A stretch of 64,000 nucleotides of DNA, taken from assembly GCA_039586095.1 (NCBI GenBank), contig JBDHLB010000034.1:1-64000 (forward strand), given 5' to 3'. The translations under genes and the position numbers were made by a program. Positions 16,037 to 25,637 of the stretch are shown here, one piece after another (the stretch's first letter is position 1; each line of letters begins with the position of its first letter). This DNA is from JBDHBD01 sp039586095 (GTDB lineage Bacteria; Gemmatimonadota; Gemmatimonadetes; Palauibacterales; Palauibacteraceae). The notes under the pieces were generated by a model, which was given only the letters and a program-made list of their open reading frames with translations, did not search any database and was not told the origin of the DNA.

Positions 16037-18343
16037 ATGAAGAGAGAGTCGAATCCGCTGCTGTGCAAGGTCGCCATCCCACGGCCGATGTGGGAGTCGC
16101 TCACCTATCGCCTGCCCCCGGGGCTGGCAGAGGTGGCGAGACCGGGCGCGCGTGTGCGGGTGCCGCTCGGCCGCCGCTCCATGATCGGGTTCATCGATCG
16201 GGTCGGCGGCCAGACAGCGCTTCCGGAGGTACGGCCCGTTACGGAGGTTCTCGATCAGCAGCCTTTGTTCTCGGAAGAGTTGTTGTCCCTGTGTCGCTGG
16301 ATATCGGACTATTACGCGGCCCCGCTCGGGCTTGTCTTCCGTACCGCTCTTCCACCCGGCCTCGCGAGCGCCGACGGCCCGAGCTCCCCCCCGGTCCGGA
16401 CGCCACAAGTCATCCGTCTTACCGTGGAACTCCCGACTCTTACGGAGCGCGAGAAAGTCTTCGGCCGTGCGGTCCGCCAGCGCGAGGCGTTCGAGGTGCT
16501 GGAGTCGATGGGGCGGCGTTCGACCGTGGCGCATCTGACCTCGCAGCTGGGCTTCAGTCGTTCCGTGGCGCAGGGGCTGGTAGAGCGCGGGGTCGCCGAG
16601 ATCCACATGGAGCGGGAACGGCGCGATCCCTTCGCATCACTGCCTGTGGCACGAGAAACGGTCGAGCGCCCGCATCCCACCGACGATCAGACAGCCGTGA
16701 TCTCAGGTCTGATGGAGCAGAGCTCGCTCGATCAGTCCGGAGTCGCTCTGCTGCGAGGGGTGACCGGGTCCGGCAAGACGCTCGTCTACCTGGAGCTGCT
16801 CGAGGAGCTGGTGGCTCGACAGGGACGGTCGGCCATCGTGTTGGTGCCGGAGATCGCCCTCACCCCTCAGACCCTGAGCCGCTTTCGCGATCGCTTCGGC
16901 GAGCGAGTGGCCGTGCTCCACTCGGGCCTCTCGGCCGGTGAACGTTTCGATGAATGGCGCGCGCTCAAGGAAGGGGAGAAGCGGATCGCCATCGGCGCCC
17001 GCTCGGCCGTGTTCGCGCCCCTTTCCGACCTGGGTGTGATCATCCTGGATGAGGAGCACGAGAGCAGTTACAAGCAGTCGGATACGCCCCGCTATCATGC
17101 GCGATCCGTGGCCACGGTAAGAGCACGACTCGCGGGTTGTCTGTGTCTGCTCGGCTCCGCGACGCCGGCGCTGGAGAGCTGGGCGAACGCGAAGACGGGC
17201 AAGTACCGGTTGTATGAACTCCCCGAGCGGGTGACAGGACACCCGCTCCCCTCGGTGGAGTTGATCGATCTGCGAGGCGCCCACGAAGCCGGAAACGACG
17301 ACGGCCCCGGGTCGGGCAGCGGCCGACCACCCGACGACGGTCCCGTCATTTTCTCCTCACAGCTCGGAGCGGCGATCGATCGACGGCTGCAACGGGGCGA
17401 ACAAGTGATACTTCTGCTGAACCGGCGTGGCTACGCCACGTTCGTGCAGTGTCTCGAGTGCGGTAACGTGTGGAGCTGTGAGAGCTGCAACGTGTCGCTC
17501 ACGTATCACCGGGGCCGGCGACGACTTGTCTGCCACCACTGTGCCTACGAGGCGTCCCCCCCCACCCGGTGCAACGAGTGCGGGGCGGCGGATCCCTCGT
17601 TTACCGGGCTCGGCACGGAGCAGGTCGAGCGACGGCTCGGAGAGCTGTTCCCGGCCGCGCGGGTGGCGCGCATGGACCTAGACACGACCGGGACGAAGTG
17701 GGCGCACTTCGAGATCCTGGAGTCGGTTCGGACGGGGCAGGTGGACATACTCCTGGGCACTCAGATGATCGCCAAGGGGCTCGACTTCCCGTCGGTGACG
17801 CTGGTCGGCGTCGTGAACGCGGACGTCAGCCTCAACCTGCCGGATTTCCGCGCGAGCGAGCGAACGTTTCAGCTCCTCGCGCAGGTGGCCGGACGGGCCG
17901 GACGCGGGCCGGAGCCCGGGGAGGTGCTCGTTCAGACCGCGCGCCCGACCCACTTCGCGCTGCGAGCGGCAACCGGTCACGACTACCTGGGATTCGCCAC
18001 CCAGGAGCTGACGGATCGAGCGGAGCCCGGCTATCCGCCACATGTCCGGTTGGCCAACGTGGTGGTCTCGGGACCCGATGAGCGTCAGGTCGTAGATTCG
18101 ATCGAGCGTCTGTCGACCGCCACTCTCGCCCTGTTCCGGGGAAGCCGACTGACCGACGTGTCTTTGCTCGGCCCCGCTCCCTGCCCGCTGGACAGACTGC
18201 GGGGGAGGTGGCGCTGGCACTTTCTGTTGAAGGCAGATCGGGCGTCGAGCCTGGGAGCCGTGCTCCGACACCTCGCTGAGCGACATACGCTCACGGGGAA
18301 ACTGCGACTGGAACTCGATCGCGACCCGGAATCGCTGTTGTGA
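16037..18343 (+). CDS. priA: Primosomal replication protein N' (PriA helicase)
   Basis: 768 residues from ATG 16037 (KRESNPLLCKVAIPRPMWESL); the frame is open upstream, but homologous N-termini begin here. The DNA-binding domain is at 1-110. The superfamily 2 helicase core has Walker A GVTGSGKT and the DEEH box (DEEHESSYKQ). An intervening zinc domain of eight cysteines (CLECGNVWSCESCNVS, CHHCAYEA, CNECG) splits the helicase. The C-terminal motif QVAGRAGRGPEPGEVLVQT is present. PriA reloads the replicative helicase at stalled forks. Its TGA overlaps the ATG of the next gene (TGATG). Confidence 0.95.
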   Translation: MKRESNPLLCKVAIPRPMWESLTYRLPPGLAEVARPGARVRVPLGRRSMIGFIDRVGGQTALPEVRPVTEVLDQQPLFSEELLSLCRWISDYYAAPLGLVFRTALPPGLASADGPSSPPVRTPQVIRLTVELPTLTEREKVFGRAVRQREAFEVLESMGRRSTVAHLTSQLGFSRSVAQGLVERGVAEIHMERERRDPFASLPVARETVERPHPTDDQTAVISGLMEQSSLDQSGVALLRGVTGSGKTLVYLELLEELVARQGRSAIVLVPEIALTPQTLSRFRDRFGERVAVLHSGLSAGERFDEWRALKEGEKRIAIGARSAVFAPLSDLGVIILDEEHESSYKQSDTPRYHARSVATVRARLAGCLCLLGSATPALESWANAKTGKYRLYELPERVTGHPLPSVELIDLRGAHEAGNDDGPGSGSGRPPDDGPVIFSSQLGAAIDRRLQRGEQVILLLNRRGYATFVQCLECGNVWSCESCNVSLTYHRGRRRLVCHHCAYEASPPTRCNECGAADPSFTGLGTEQVERRLGELFPAARVARMDLDTTGTKWAHFEILESVRTGQVDILLGTQMIAKGLDFPSVTLVGVVNADVSLNLPDFRASERTFQLLAQVAGRAGRGPEPGEVLVQTARPTHFALRAATGHDYLGFATQELTDRAEPGYPPHVRLANVVVSGPDERQVVDSIERLSTATLALFRGSRLTDVSLLGPAPCPLDRLRGRWRWHFLLKADRASSLGAVLRHLAERHTLTGKLRLELDRDPESLL

Positions 18344-20562
18344 TGCCGACCGCGCAGGTCCTGTCGCCGAGCCAGAAGCCTATTCGCAGCTGGATCCTGA
18401 TCAGCGGCGGCATGTTCGGCCTCGCGCTGGCCGTGCGGCTCCTGCACGTATGGAGCATCGCGGAGGCCCCGTTCTTCGCGCTTCACATGGGCGACGCGGC
18501 CGACCACCACCGCCTGGGCCAGGAGATGGCCGCCGGCGACTGGCTCGGACGGGGCGTGTTCTTCCACGCCCCGCTGTACCCGTATTTCCTCGGTGTGGTG
18601 TACTCCGTCCTCGGCAGCGGACCCCTGGCGGTGAGGGTGTTACAGGCGCTCCTGGGCGCGCTTTCGGCCGTCTTCGTCGCCCAGGCGGGGAATCGGCTGT
18701 TCGGGTGGCGAGCCGGCCTTACGGCGGGCGTCCTCCTCGCCCTGTACGCACCGGCCGTCTACTACGACACGGTATTCCAGGACTCGGTCCTCGACCTCTT
18801 CTTCGGCTCACTGACGCTCTGGATGCTGGCCGAGGCCGTCGTTCGCCGCCGTATTGCATACCTGTTCGCGACGGGACTGGCGCTGGGCGCGTTCCAGCTT
18901 TCGCGTGAGAACGCGACGATCCTCCTCTTCCCGATCCTCGCCTGGGTGGCCGTTCGTCCGGACCTGAAGCTCAGAGGACGCACCGCTGGCGCGGCACTCC
19001 TGCTGCTGGGGTTCGTGACGGCCCTCGCACCCCTGGTCGTGCGCAACGCTTTGACAAGTGGTGATCTTCTGCCGGGGCGTCGTCTGCAGCTCGGAATCAA
19101 CCTCTATATCGGCAACGGCCCCGGGGCCGACGGCTACTACAGACCTCTCCGCGCCGGGCGAGGCAATCCACAGTTCGAGATGGAGGATGCGATCGCGCTC
19201 GCCGAACAGGCCGAGGGTCGTCAGCTGACGCTCGCGGAGGTTTCGGATCACTGGATCGAGCGCACGATCGATCATGTTGTCGAGGCGCCGCTGGACTGGT
19301 CGAGGCTGATGGCTCGAAAGGCCGGTCTGGCGCTGAACTACGTCGAGGCGTCCGACACAGAGGATCTGTACACCTACGCCGATCACTCCCCGATCCTCCA
19401 GGTCACCCGCCGGCTTCTCGACTTCGGGGTGCTCTTCGCGCTTGCGGTGATGGGACTCTGCGTGACCTGGCCCCGCAGACGCGAGCTCGCCGTGTTTTAC
19501 GCGCTGCCGGCCCTCTATCTGCTCGGGGTCGTGGCGTTTTTCGTCTTTGGTCGATACCGGCACCCGGCGACGCCGTTTCTGGTTTTGCTGGCTGGCGCGG
19601 GCCTGGCAGGCCTACCGCAGTTCGTACGGGCACATACGCGGCGGCGGGTGAGCGCTGTGCTGGGCCTGACGGCCGGCTTGCTGGTGTTGAGCCATGTGCC
19701 GCTGGGTATGTCCGTGGACATGCTCCGGGCTCACACATACACGAACGTGGGCGCCGTGCTCGAAGAAGAGGGCGATCTCGAGGCGGCGGGAGCCCAATAC
19801 GCCCGGGCGCTGGACATCGCCCCGGGCAGCGCCAGGGCCAACCAGTTCCTGGGCAGTCTGCTGCACCGTCTCGGCCGCTCCGAAGCGGCGCTCCCGTACC
19901 TGAAACGGGGCGTGGAGGAAGACCCCACCGACCCGCGCATCCGGAACGACTACGGGACGGCTCTGGCGGGTGTCGGTCTCAACAGCGAGGCCCTGCAACA
20001 GTTCCGCAGAGCCGCGGAGCTGGATCCGTTCTACGCCGAAGCCTACGCCAACGCCGGCACGGTAGTCTTCCGGGCAGGGTCTGACCCGAGCGAGGCCGCG
20101 GTGTATTTCCGGCTGGCCGTCGAGCAGGCACCGGGGAACGTCGAAATGCGTCGATCCCTGGTCGCGGCTCTACTCCTGGGGGGAAAGGTCGAGGAGGGGA
20201 TCGAACAGGCGGCCGTATTGGCCTCCCTCGCCGGAGCGGACCGCGCGAGCGAGGTGCTGCTCACCGCCGCGTGGGAGCTGGCAGCCGGGCGCATGCCCGA
20301 GGCACGGGTGCCGCACGTGGCGCGACAGATACTCGCCATGGCCCCGACATTCGTGCCGCGTGAGGTCCGGTATCACCGCGTGCTCGGTGCGGCACTCGCG
20401 GGCGTCGGTGACTTCGAGGGTGCCGCGGCGGCGGTGGAGCGCGCCCTGACAGCGCTCGAGGCCGAGGGAGAGCAGAGCGCGGCCGAGTCGCGGAGAACGC
20501 TCGAGCGAGAGCTGGCTCGGTACAGGAGTGGCCTGCCTCCGCCCGGCCCCGACGATACTTGA
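18343..20562 (+). CDS. Membrane GT-C (family 39-like) glycosyltransferase with C-terminal TPR repeats
   Basis: 739 residues. The N-terminal half (about 15-450) has roughly ten transmembrane helices. The first periplasmic loop contains HMGDAADHHRLG, with the acidic residues expected in GT-C enzymes that use lipid-linked sugars. The C-terminal part (about 460-735) is soluble and made of tetratricopeptide-like helices, for example GAVLEEEGDLEAAGAQYARA, GRSEAALPYLKRGVEEDP and NSEALQQFRRAAELDP. The TPR part may recruit acceptor proteins, so protein O-glycosylation is plausible but unproven. It overlaps the end of priA by one base. Confidence 0.75.
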   Translation: MPTAQVLSPSQKPIRSWILISGGMFGLALAVRLLHVWSIAEAPFFALHMGDAADHHRLGQEMAAGDWLGRGVFFHAPLYPYFLGVVYSVLGSGPLAVRVLQALLGALSAVFVAQAGNRLFGWRAGLTAGVLLALYAPAVYYDTVFQDSVLDLFFGSLTLWMLAEAVVRRRIAYLFATGLALGAFQLSRENATILLFPILAWVAVRPDLKLRGRTAGAALLLLGFVTALAPLVVRNALTSGDLLPGRRLQLGINLYIGNGPGADGYYRPLRAGRGNPQFEMEDAIALAEQAEGRQLTLAEVSDHWIERTIDHVVEAPLDWSRLMARKAGLALNYVEASDTEDLYTYADHSPILQVTRRLLDFGVLFALAVMGLCVTWPRRRELAVFYALPALYLLGVVAFFVFGRYRHPATPFLVLLAGAGLAGLPQFVRAHTRRRVSAVLGLTAGLLVLSHVPLGMSVDMLRAHTYTNVGAVLEEEGDLEAAGAQYARALDIAPGSARANQFLGSLLHRLGRSEAALPYLKRGVEEDPTDPRIRNDYGTALAGVGLNSEALQQFRRAAELDPFYAEAYANAGTVVFRAGSDPSEAAVYFRLAVEQAPGNVEMRRSLVAALLLGGKVEEGIEQAAVLASLAGADRASEVLLTAAWELAAGRMPEARVPHVARQILAMAPTFVPREVRYHRVLGAALAGVGDFEGAAAAVERALTALEAEGEQSAAESRRTLERELARYRSGLPPPGPDDT

Positions 20563-20655
20563 CCCCGTCCGGGCCGTGAACCAAGCTTCTGACCGGCCGC
20601 CCAGGTGCCATCCGCGGCCGATTCCAGCGTGCTAGCAGAGGGAGAGGCAAGATCG

Positions 20656-22047
20656 ATGACCCACACGGACACCCCCGAACCCCGAGGATTCGTCACGAGC
20701 TCCGGACCGGCGGGACGGCGAACGTCGGCGTCGCTCTGCGGGCCGGCAGTTCTGATGGGCATCCTGGTAGCGGCGGGTTGTAACGGCAACGGGGCCCTCG
20801 CCAGGCTTCCGGACGACGCCCCCACGCACGTCCGGGAGGCGGTGCTCCGGTGCTCGGCCCAGATGTGGCAGGAGAAGCGATCGTGCTACGAGAGCGCGCT
20901 GCTCGACCGGCTCACGATCGAAGGCGTGGCGGACGCGCTATCGACGCTCGAAACGATCGCGGCCGCTGACACGGATGTGCAGCGCGACGGCCACGTCTAC
21001 ACGCACGCGATCGGTATCGAGGCATATCGAGAGAATCCGAGTATGCCGGACGTCTTTCCCGAGTGCACGACTCTGTTCCAGTCGGGCTGTTATCACGGCG
21101 TGATCCAGGCGCATTTCATGGCAGCCGGAGACATCGGTGCGGAGGACGTCAACACGCTGTGCGAACGCTACAAGGGAGAGTCCGGCGATCGCTGGGTTCT
21201 GTTTCAGTGCCTGCACGGCCTCGGCCATGGCCTGACGATGTTCTACTCCCACCATCTGCCGCGGGCGCTGGAAAGCTGCGACCTGCTGACTGAATGGTGG
21301 GATCGCCAATCGTGCTACGGCGGCGCCTTCATGGAGAACATTACGAACGCGACGACTCCTCACCATCCGGCCAGCGAGCTCGCGGCGTCGGATGGTACGG
21401 ACGAGGCGGACGCTGTCCAGGTAACCGAGGCGACCGAGTTCGGCCACGTGGAGGAGGAAGGGGACGCGGGCGCGCACGAGCACGGCGAGATGGCTGATAT
21501 TGCGGCCTTCGGCCTCGAGCCATGGAAGGCGCTCGATGCCGACGATCCGCTGTATCCGTGCTCGATCCTGGAGGAGCGCTATCTGCACCAGTGCTACCTG
21601 ATGCAGACGTCGGCCATCTTGTACCACAACGGCTGGGACATCGCGGCGGCTGCGAAGACGTGTGATGGCGCCCCGGAGTCGATGCGACCGATCTGCTACC
21701 AGAGTCTGGGTCGCGATATCAGCGCCCTCACCCTGCAAGACATCGACGAATCGATCGACATGTGCCAGCTGGGTAGCGACGAGTTCGAGTCCAGGTGCTA
21801 CATCGGCCTGGTCAAGAACTTCATCGACCTCACAGCCAGCACGGATAGCGGTTTCGAGTTCTGCCGGGCCGTCGAAGGGGTCGGCCACAAAATGACCTGT
21901 TACGAGGCAGTCGGTGAGGAGATCGCCGTGCTCCACCGTGAGGAGGCCGCACGGGCGGCAGCGTGCCGATCGTCCGAAGGGATGGAGTTCGAGCGCGCCT
22001 GCCTGTATGGGGCGCGCGTGATCCGATCCAAACCTGCGGGGCTCTAG
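20656..22047 (+). CDS. Cysteine-pair repeat lipoprotein of unknown function
   Basis: 463 residues from ATG 20656, with GGGAGAGG about 8 nt upstream. The signal has lipobox Ala-Ala-Gly-Cys near residue 40. The mature chain contains 18 further cysteines in nine pairs of the form C-x(7-15)-C-[Tyr/Leu], at roughly 35-55 residue intervals: SCYESALL, GCYHGVIQ, QCLHGLGHG, SCYGGAFMEN, QCYLMQTS, ICYQSLGRD, RCYIGLVKN, TCYEAVGEE and ACLYGARV. Several repeats carry His or Gly after the second Cys, and an acidic/His-rich insert (EFGHVEEEGDAGAHEHGE) lies near the middle. This looks like a helical repeat protein stabilised by disulfides and possibly binding metal. I recognise no family. Confidence 0.7.
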   Translation: MTHTDTPEPRGFVTSSGPAGRRTSASLCGPAVLMGILVAAGCNGNGALARLPDDAPTHVREAVLRCSAQMWQEKRSCYESALLDRLTIEGVADALSTLETIAAADTDVQRDGHVYTHAIGIEAYRENPSMPDVFPECTTLFQSGCYHGVIQAHFMAAGDIGAEDVNTLCERYKGESGDRWVLFQCLHGLGHGLTMFYSHHLPRALESCDLLTEWWDRQSCYGGAFMENITNATTPHHPASELAASDGTDEADAVQVTEATEFGHVEEEGDAGAHEHGEMADIAAFGLEPWKALDADDPLYPCSILEERYLHQCYLMQTSAILYHNGWDIAAAAKTCDGAPESMRPICYQSLGRDISALTLQDIDESIDMCQLGSDEFESRCYIGLVKNFIDLTASTDSGFEFCRAVEGVGHKMTCYEAVGEEIAVLHREEAARAAACRSSEGMEFERACLYGARVIRSKPAGL

Positions 22048-22075
22048 CGGGCGGAATCGGCACGTGCGAGGCGGC

Positions 22076-23095
22076 TCACGAACGCCTGACGCCCAAACCC
22101 GGCGCCTCGCTCAGCACGATACGACCGGCCTCCAGTGCAGGCCCCTCGAAGGGGTCGTCCCTGAGTAAGGCCGCTCCATCCAGATCGGCGTAGTCCAGGA
22201 GTGGGGCCAGGTGGGCGGCCGGGGCGATTCCGAGCGTCGTCTCCAGCATGCAGCCCATCATCACCCGCAGGCCGCACGCGCGGGCCACGTGAATCATCCG
22301 CAGCGCCTCTCTGGGACCGCCGCACTTGGCCAGCTTGATGTTGATCCCGTGGCCCAGCCCGACCAGACCCGGCACATCCGAGGCGACGATGCAAGACTCA
22401 TCCAGGATGATCGGAAGAGACGATCGCTCGTATACGATGCGCAGCCCGTCCCGATCTTCCGGCGGCAGCGGCTGCTCGACAAACTCGACGCCGTGATCGA
22501 CCAGCATCGGGATCGCCTGGAGCGCCTCCTCCGCCGTCCAGGCCGCGTTGGCATCCACCCGGAGGGTAGCGTCCGGAGCCTCACCGCGCACGGCGGCCAG
22601 CAACTCTTCGTCGCGGTCCGTCCCCACCTTGATCTTGAGACACGGATAGTCGCGGGCGCGACGCACCTTGGCCGCGACCTCCTCCGGCTCGTCGATCCCG
22701 ATCGTGAACGAGCTGACCGGTGCGGCGTCACGGTCGAGACCCCACACCCGCCATAAAGGCTGACCGAGCCGTTTACCGATCAGGTCGTGCAGTGCGGCGC
22801 TGATCGCTGCCCGGGCCGAACCGTCCTTGGCCAGCGGCGCGCGGAGATCTTCATCGAGTCGCTCGAGCGACCAGACATCGGTCGTCCGCTCGAGGAGCGG
22901 CCGCGCCTCCTCGAAGGCCGTCTCTACGCTGTCCGCGGTTTCGCCGTAGTAGGCCGATGGATCCGCCTCGCCCCAGCCCTCCAACCCGTCGGCTTCGATG
23001 CGGAGCCAGACCCGCTCCTCCTCGGTCCGTACGCCTCGACTGATGCGGAAGGGATCCTTCGTGTGAATCGTGAAGCGCTCCCAGGCGACGTTCAT
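22076..23095 (-). CDS. Dipeptide epimerase (enolase superfamily)
   Basis: 339 residues. It has the capping domain at 1-115 and a TIM barrel with the muconate-lactonizing-enzyme-subgroup catalytic residues: CLKIKVG (KxK acid/base), the three metal ligands in RVDANAAW, FVEQPLP and ILDESCI, and the opposite-face lysine in NIKLAKCGG. This arrangement fits L-Ala-D/L-Glu-type dipeptide epimerases, which recycle murein peptides or other dipeptides. Its start overlaps the end of the M24 peptidase gene by 4 bp (ATGA), so the two are probably translated together and act on peptides. Exact dipeptide specificity cannot be read. Confidence 0.85.
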   Translation of the reverse strand: MNVAWERFTIHTKDPFRISRGVRTEEERVWLRIEADGLEGWGEADPSAYYGETADSVETAFEEARPLLERTTDVWSLERLDEDLRAPLAKDGSARAAISAALHDLIGKRLGQPLWRVWGLDRDAAPVSSFTIGIDEPEEVAAKVRRARDYPCLKIKVGTDRDEELLAAVRGEAPDATLRVDANAAWTAEEALQAIPMLVDHGVEFVEQPLPPEDRDGLRIVYERSSLPIILDESCIVASDVPGLVGLGHGINIKLAKCGGPREALRMIHVARACGLRVMMGCMLETTLGIAPAAHLAPLLDYADLDGAALLRDDPFEGPALEAGRIVLSEAPGLGVRRS

Positions 23096-24363
23096 CCCAG
23101 GAGCCAGGGCTTTGCCTGATGGTCGGGCGGGGTGACCTCGGGTCCGTCCGTTCCCATATGCACGTTGATTTCAGAACGCACACCGAACCGACCGTCGAAG
23201 TAGAGGCCCGGCTCGACCGAGAATCCCACGCCGGGTACCAGCGGCCGCTCATCCCGCGTCTCGACGCAATCCAGGTTCGGGCCGAAACCGTGGTTCACCC
23301 GGTCCATGCCGTGTCCGGTGCGGTGAAAGATCGCCTCGCCGAAGCCCTTCCCTTCCAGCACCGATCGCACCTGTCGATCCACATCCGCTCCCGTCGGCAG
23401 AGCGCCGCTGGAGGCCCGGATGAAGGCCACGCCTGCGTCTCGTGCTTCCCTGACCGCTTCCCAGACCTCGGCGACGTCTGCCGGGAGCTCGCTACCCAGG
23501 AATCCCATCCAGGTCTGGTCCGCGAAGACGGCCGCAGGATCGCCAGCCATGCGACCCCACAGATCGATCAACAGAACCTGGTCAGGTACGAGAGCGGCAG
23601 TGCTTTCCGCCTGCGGCCAATAGTGAGGTTTCGCGCTGTTCGGACCGATCGCCACGATCGTCTCGCCCTCGGTCAGGCCTTCGTCCTCCAGGCGACGGAC
23701 GATCCACTCCGCCAGATCGTACTCGGTCATGGGTAGCTCGACCTTTCCACATGCCCCTTCCACCCCAGTGGAAACATCGACCGCGTCAGACTCCCCTGTC
23801 TCGGCCCCGCCGTCGGCGTCAGCGAGACCCACGGCTCGACCCGCCAGCTCGAACGCCGCCCGTGCCGTACGCGCTAGGATCTCCGACGCCTCCCGGTGCA
23901 GGTCGCGGCCTCGCTCGCCCCACTGCGCGTAGGTGCCCGAGATCAGGTCGGCCGAGCTCACGACCTCCACATCACACGAAGCGACGAGCTCGACGACGCC
24001 TGCGGGAACGTTGTCCATAAACGGCACGGCATCGCGCGGCGACACTTCCATGGCCACCGTGCGGCACCCGGCCACCAGGCGGCAGATTTCTCGCTCCAGC
24101 TCCTCCCAGCCCACGTACGCATCCAGCTCATGGTTCCAGTTCTCCCACTCGCCGAGCTCGATGCGGTGGGCCAGGGCGTGGGGCGGGTGGTCAGGGCGCA
24201 GGAGCACGAACCAGCGTCGTGTCTGACCTTGCGGAAGATTCACCAGCTCTGCCGCGACGCGATTCCTCGCTTCGAGGTCGTAGAGAAGCCACGCATCGAT
24301 TCCCGCACGACGCAGCTCTGCCGCCGCACTGGCCACGAACGTTTCGTCGAGTCTCGCGCTCAT
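23092..24363 (-). CDS. M24-family metallopeptidase (Xaa-Pro aminopeptidase-like)
   Basis: 423 residues: an N-terminal creatinase-like domain (1-190) and a C-terminal pita-bread domain. Likely metal ligands are visible: the Asp residues in LLIDLWGRM and VFADQTWMG, His in HRTGHGMDRVNHG, and Glu in VEPGLYFDGRFG and RSEINVH. The family cleaves N-terminal residues, often before proline, or hydrolyses related substrates. It contains a Gly/Asp/Glu-rich stretch near residues 180-205 that interrupts the usual linker. It is translationally coupled to the dipeptide epimerase downstream. Confidence 0.82.
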   Translation of the reverse strand: MSARLDETFVASAAAELRRAGIDAWLLYDLEARNRVAAELVNLPQGQTRRWFVLLRPDHPPHALAHRIELGEWENWNHELDAYVGWEELEREICRLVAGCRTVAMEVSPRDAVPFMDNVPAGVVELVASCDVEVVSSADLISGTYAQWGERGRDLHREASEILARTARAAFELAGRAVGLADADGGAETGESDAVDVSTGVEGACGKVELPMTEYDLAEWIVRRLEDEGLTEGETIVAIGPNSAKPHYWPQAESTAALVPDQVLLIDLWGRMAGDPAAVFADQTWMGFLGSELPADVAEVWEAVREARDAGVAFIRASSGALPTGADVDRQVRSVLEGKGFGEAIFHRTGHGMDRVNHGFGPNLDCVETRDERPLVPGVGFSVEPGLYFDGRFGVRSEINVHMGTDGPEVTPPDHQAKPWLLG

Positions 24364-24497
24364 CCTCGCCTCTCGGTCAGTGTTCCCTGTTTCTCTTATC
24401 GGTGTCCGTCGCTCGCCCCCGACGGCTCGCGTGCGCGTCGCGGTCTGCCCGCACCTCCGCGCCCGGCCTGTGTGTCCGCACCCGAGGGTGAAACATG

Positions 24498-25475
24498 TCA
24501 GGCGAGCTCGGCCTCGGCATCGCGGAGCGCGATGAGGTGGGTGACGACGCTGCGCCCGAGCTCGTCGACGTTGTAGCCGCCCTCGAGAACGGATACCAGC
24601 CGGCCCTGTGCGGTCGCCGCCGTCCGACGCACGAGCTCGAGCGTCAGCTCGCGGAAATGCTCGCTCTCGAGAGTGAATCCTCCCATCGGGTCGGCCAGGG
24701 CCGCATCGAAGCCGCTCGACACGATGACGAGCTGCGGTGCGAACGCATCCTGGACGTCATCGACGGCTTGCAGTAGTGCGCCCACGTACTCGTCGGCCGG
24801 GAGACCCGGCGGCATCGGAAGATTGCGAATCGTACCTGTTCCCTCTCCTCGGCCTTGCTCGGCGACCGAGCCTGTGCCCGGATAGTGCGGGCTCTGATGG
24901 AGAGAGAGGTAAAAGACCCCGGGGTCCTCGTAGAGGATCTCCTGGGTGCCGTTTCCATGATGTACGTCCCAGTCGACGACGAGTACGCGGTCCGCCAACT
25001 CTCGATCCACTGCGTGTCGTGCGGCGAGCGCCACGTTGTTGAACAGGCAGAAACCCATCGCGCGATCGACAGTGGCGTGGTGCCCCGGTGGCCGAACTGG
25101 ACAGAACGCGGCCCCGTACTCGCCTGCCATCACAGCCTCGACCGCGCTCACGGCGCAGCCTGCCGCGGCCAGCGCGGCGTCCCACGACGCCGCGGACACG
25201 ACGGTGTCCCAATCGAGCCGCACGGGGTTGTCTCTCGCCGCGGCTTGCTCGGCGGCCGCGGCGACACGATCCACGTGTGAGCCGCTGTGCACGAGCGTCA
25301 GGCGATCTGGATCGACAGGCTCGCCCTGCAGGGAAGTAACGTACGGTGCGAGTTCGGGAAGCGATCGGTCGATGGCGCGCATGATCTCGCGGAGTCGGCC
25401 CTGGTGCTCGGGGTGATGCCACCCCGTGTCGTGTCGACTGCATGCGGCGTGACTGAATACCGCGATCCCGGCCAC
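24498..25475 (-). CDS. Histone deacetylase family protein (acetoin utilisation/acetylpolyamine hydrolase type)
   Basis: 325 residues from GTG 25475, preceded by AAGGAAGGTGCAAC; a longer frame to 25553 lacks support. The zinc-hydrolase core is intact: PPGHHATVDRAMGFC with the catalytic His pair, VDWDVHHGNGTQE with the Asp/His zinc ligands, SSGFDAALADPMGG with the second Asp, and LEGGYN with the transition-state-stabilising Tyr. Bacterial members remove acetyl groups from lysines, polyamines or other amines. Context gives no substrate. It lies 134 bp upstream of the M24 peptidase gene on the same strand. Confidence 0.9.
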   Translation of the reverse strand: MAGIAVFSHAACSRHDTGWHHPEHQGRLREIMRAIDRSLPELAPYVTSLQGEPVDPDRLTLVHSGSHVDRVAAAAEQAAARDNPVRLDWDTVVSAASWDAALAAAGCAVSAVEAVMAGEYGAAFCPVRPPGHHATVDRAMGFCLFNNVALAARHAVDRELADRVLVVDWDVHHGNGTQEILYEDPGVFYLSLHQSPHYPGTGSVAEQGRGEGTGTIRNLPMPPGLPADEYVGALLQAVDDVQDAFAPQLVIVSSGFDAALADPMGGFTLESEHFRELTLELVRRTAATAQGRLVSVLEGGYNVDELGRSVVTHLIALRDAEAELA

Positions 25476-25637
25476 GTTGCACCTTCCTTGCGCTGACTGC
25501 TTCCGGCTGCCCGTGCGTTGCTCGGTGAGAACCCGAATCCTAGCTTGCCCCAAAGCCGCGGCAAGGGCCTCCGATCCGCGTATGTCGGACCTCTCGCGGT
25601 GCCGTCAGGCAGGTCGGAGCACGATCGAGGAGTGGAT

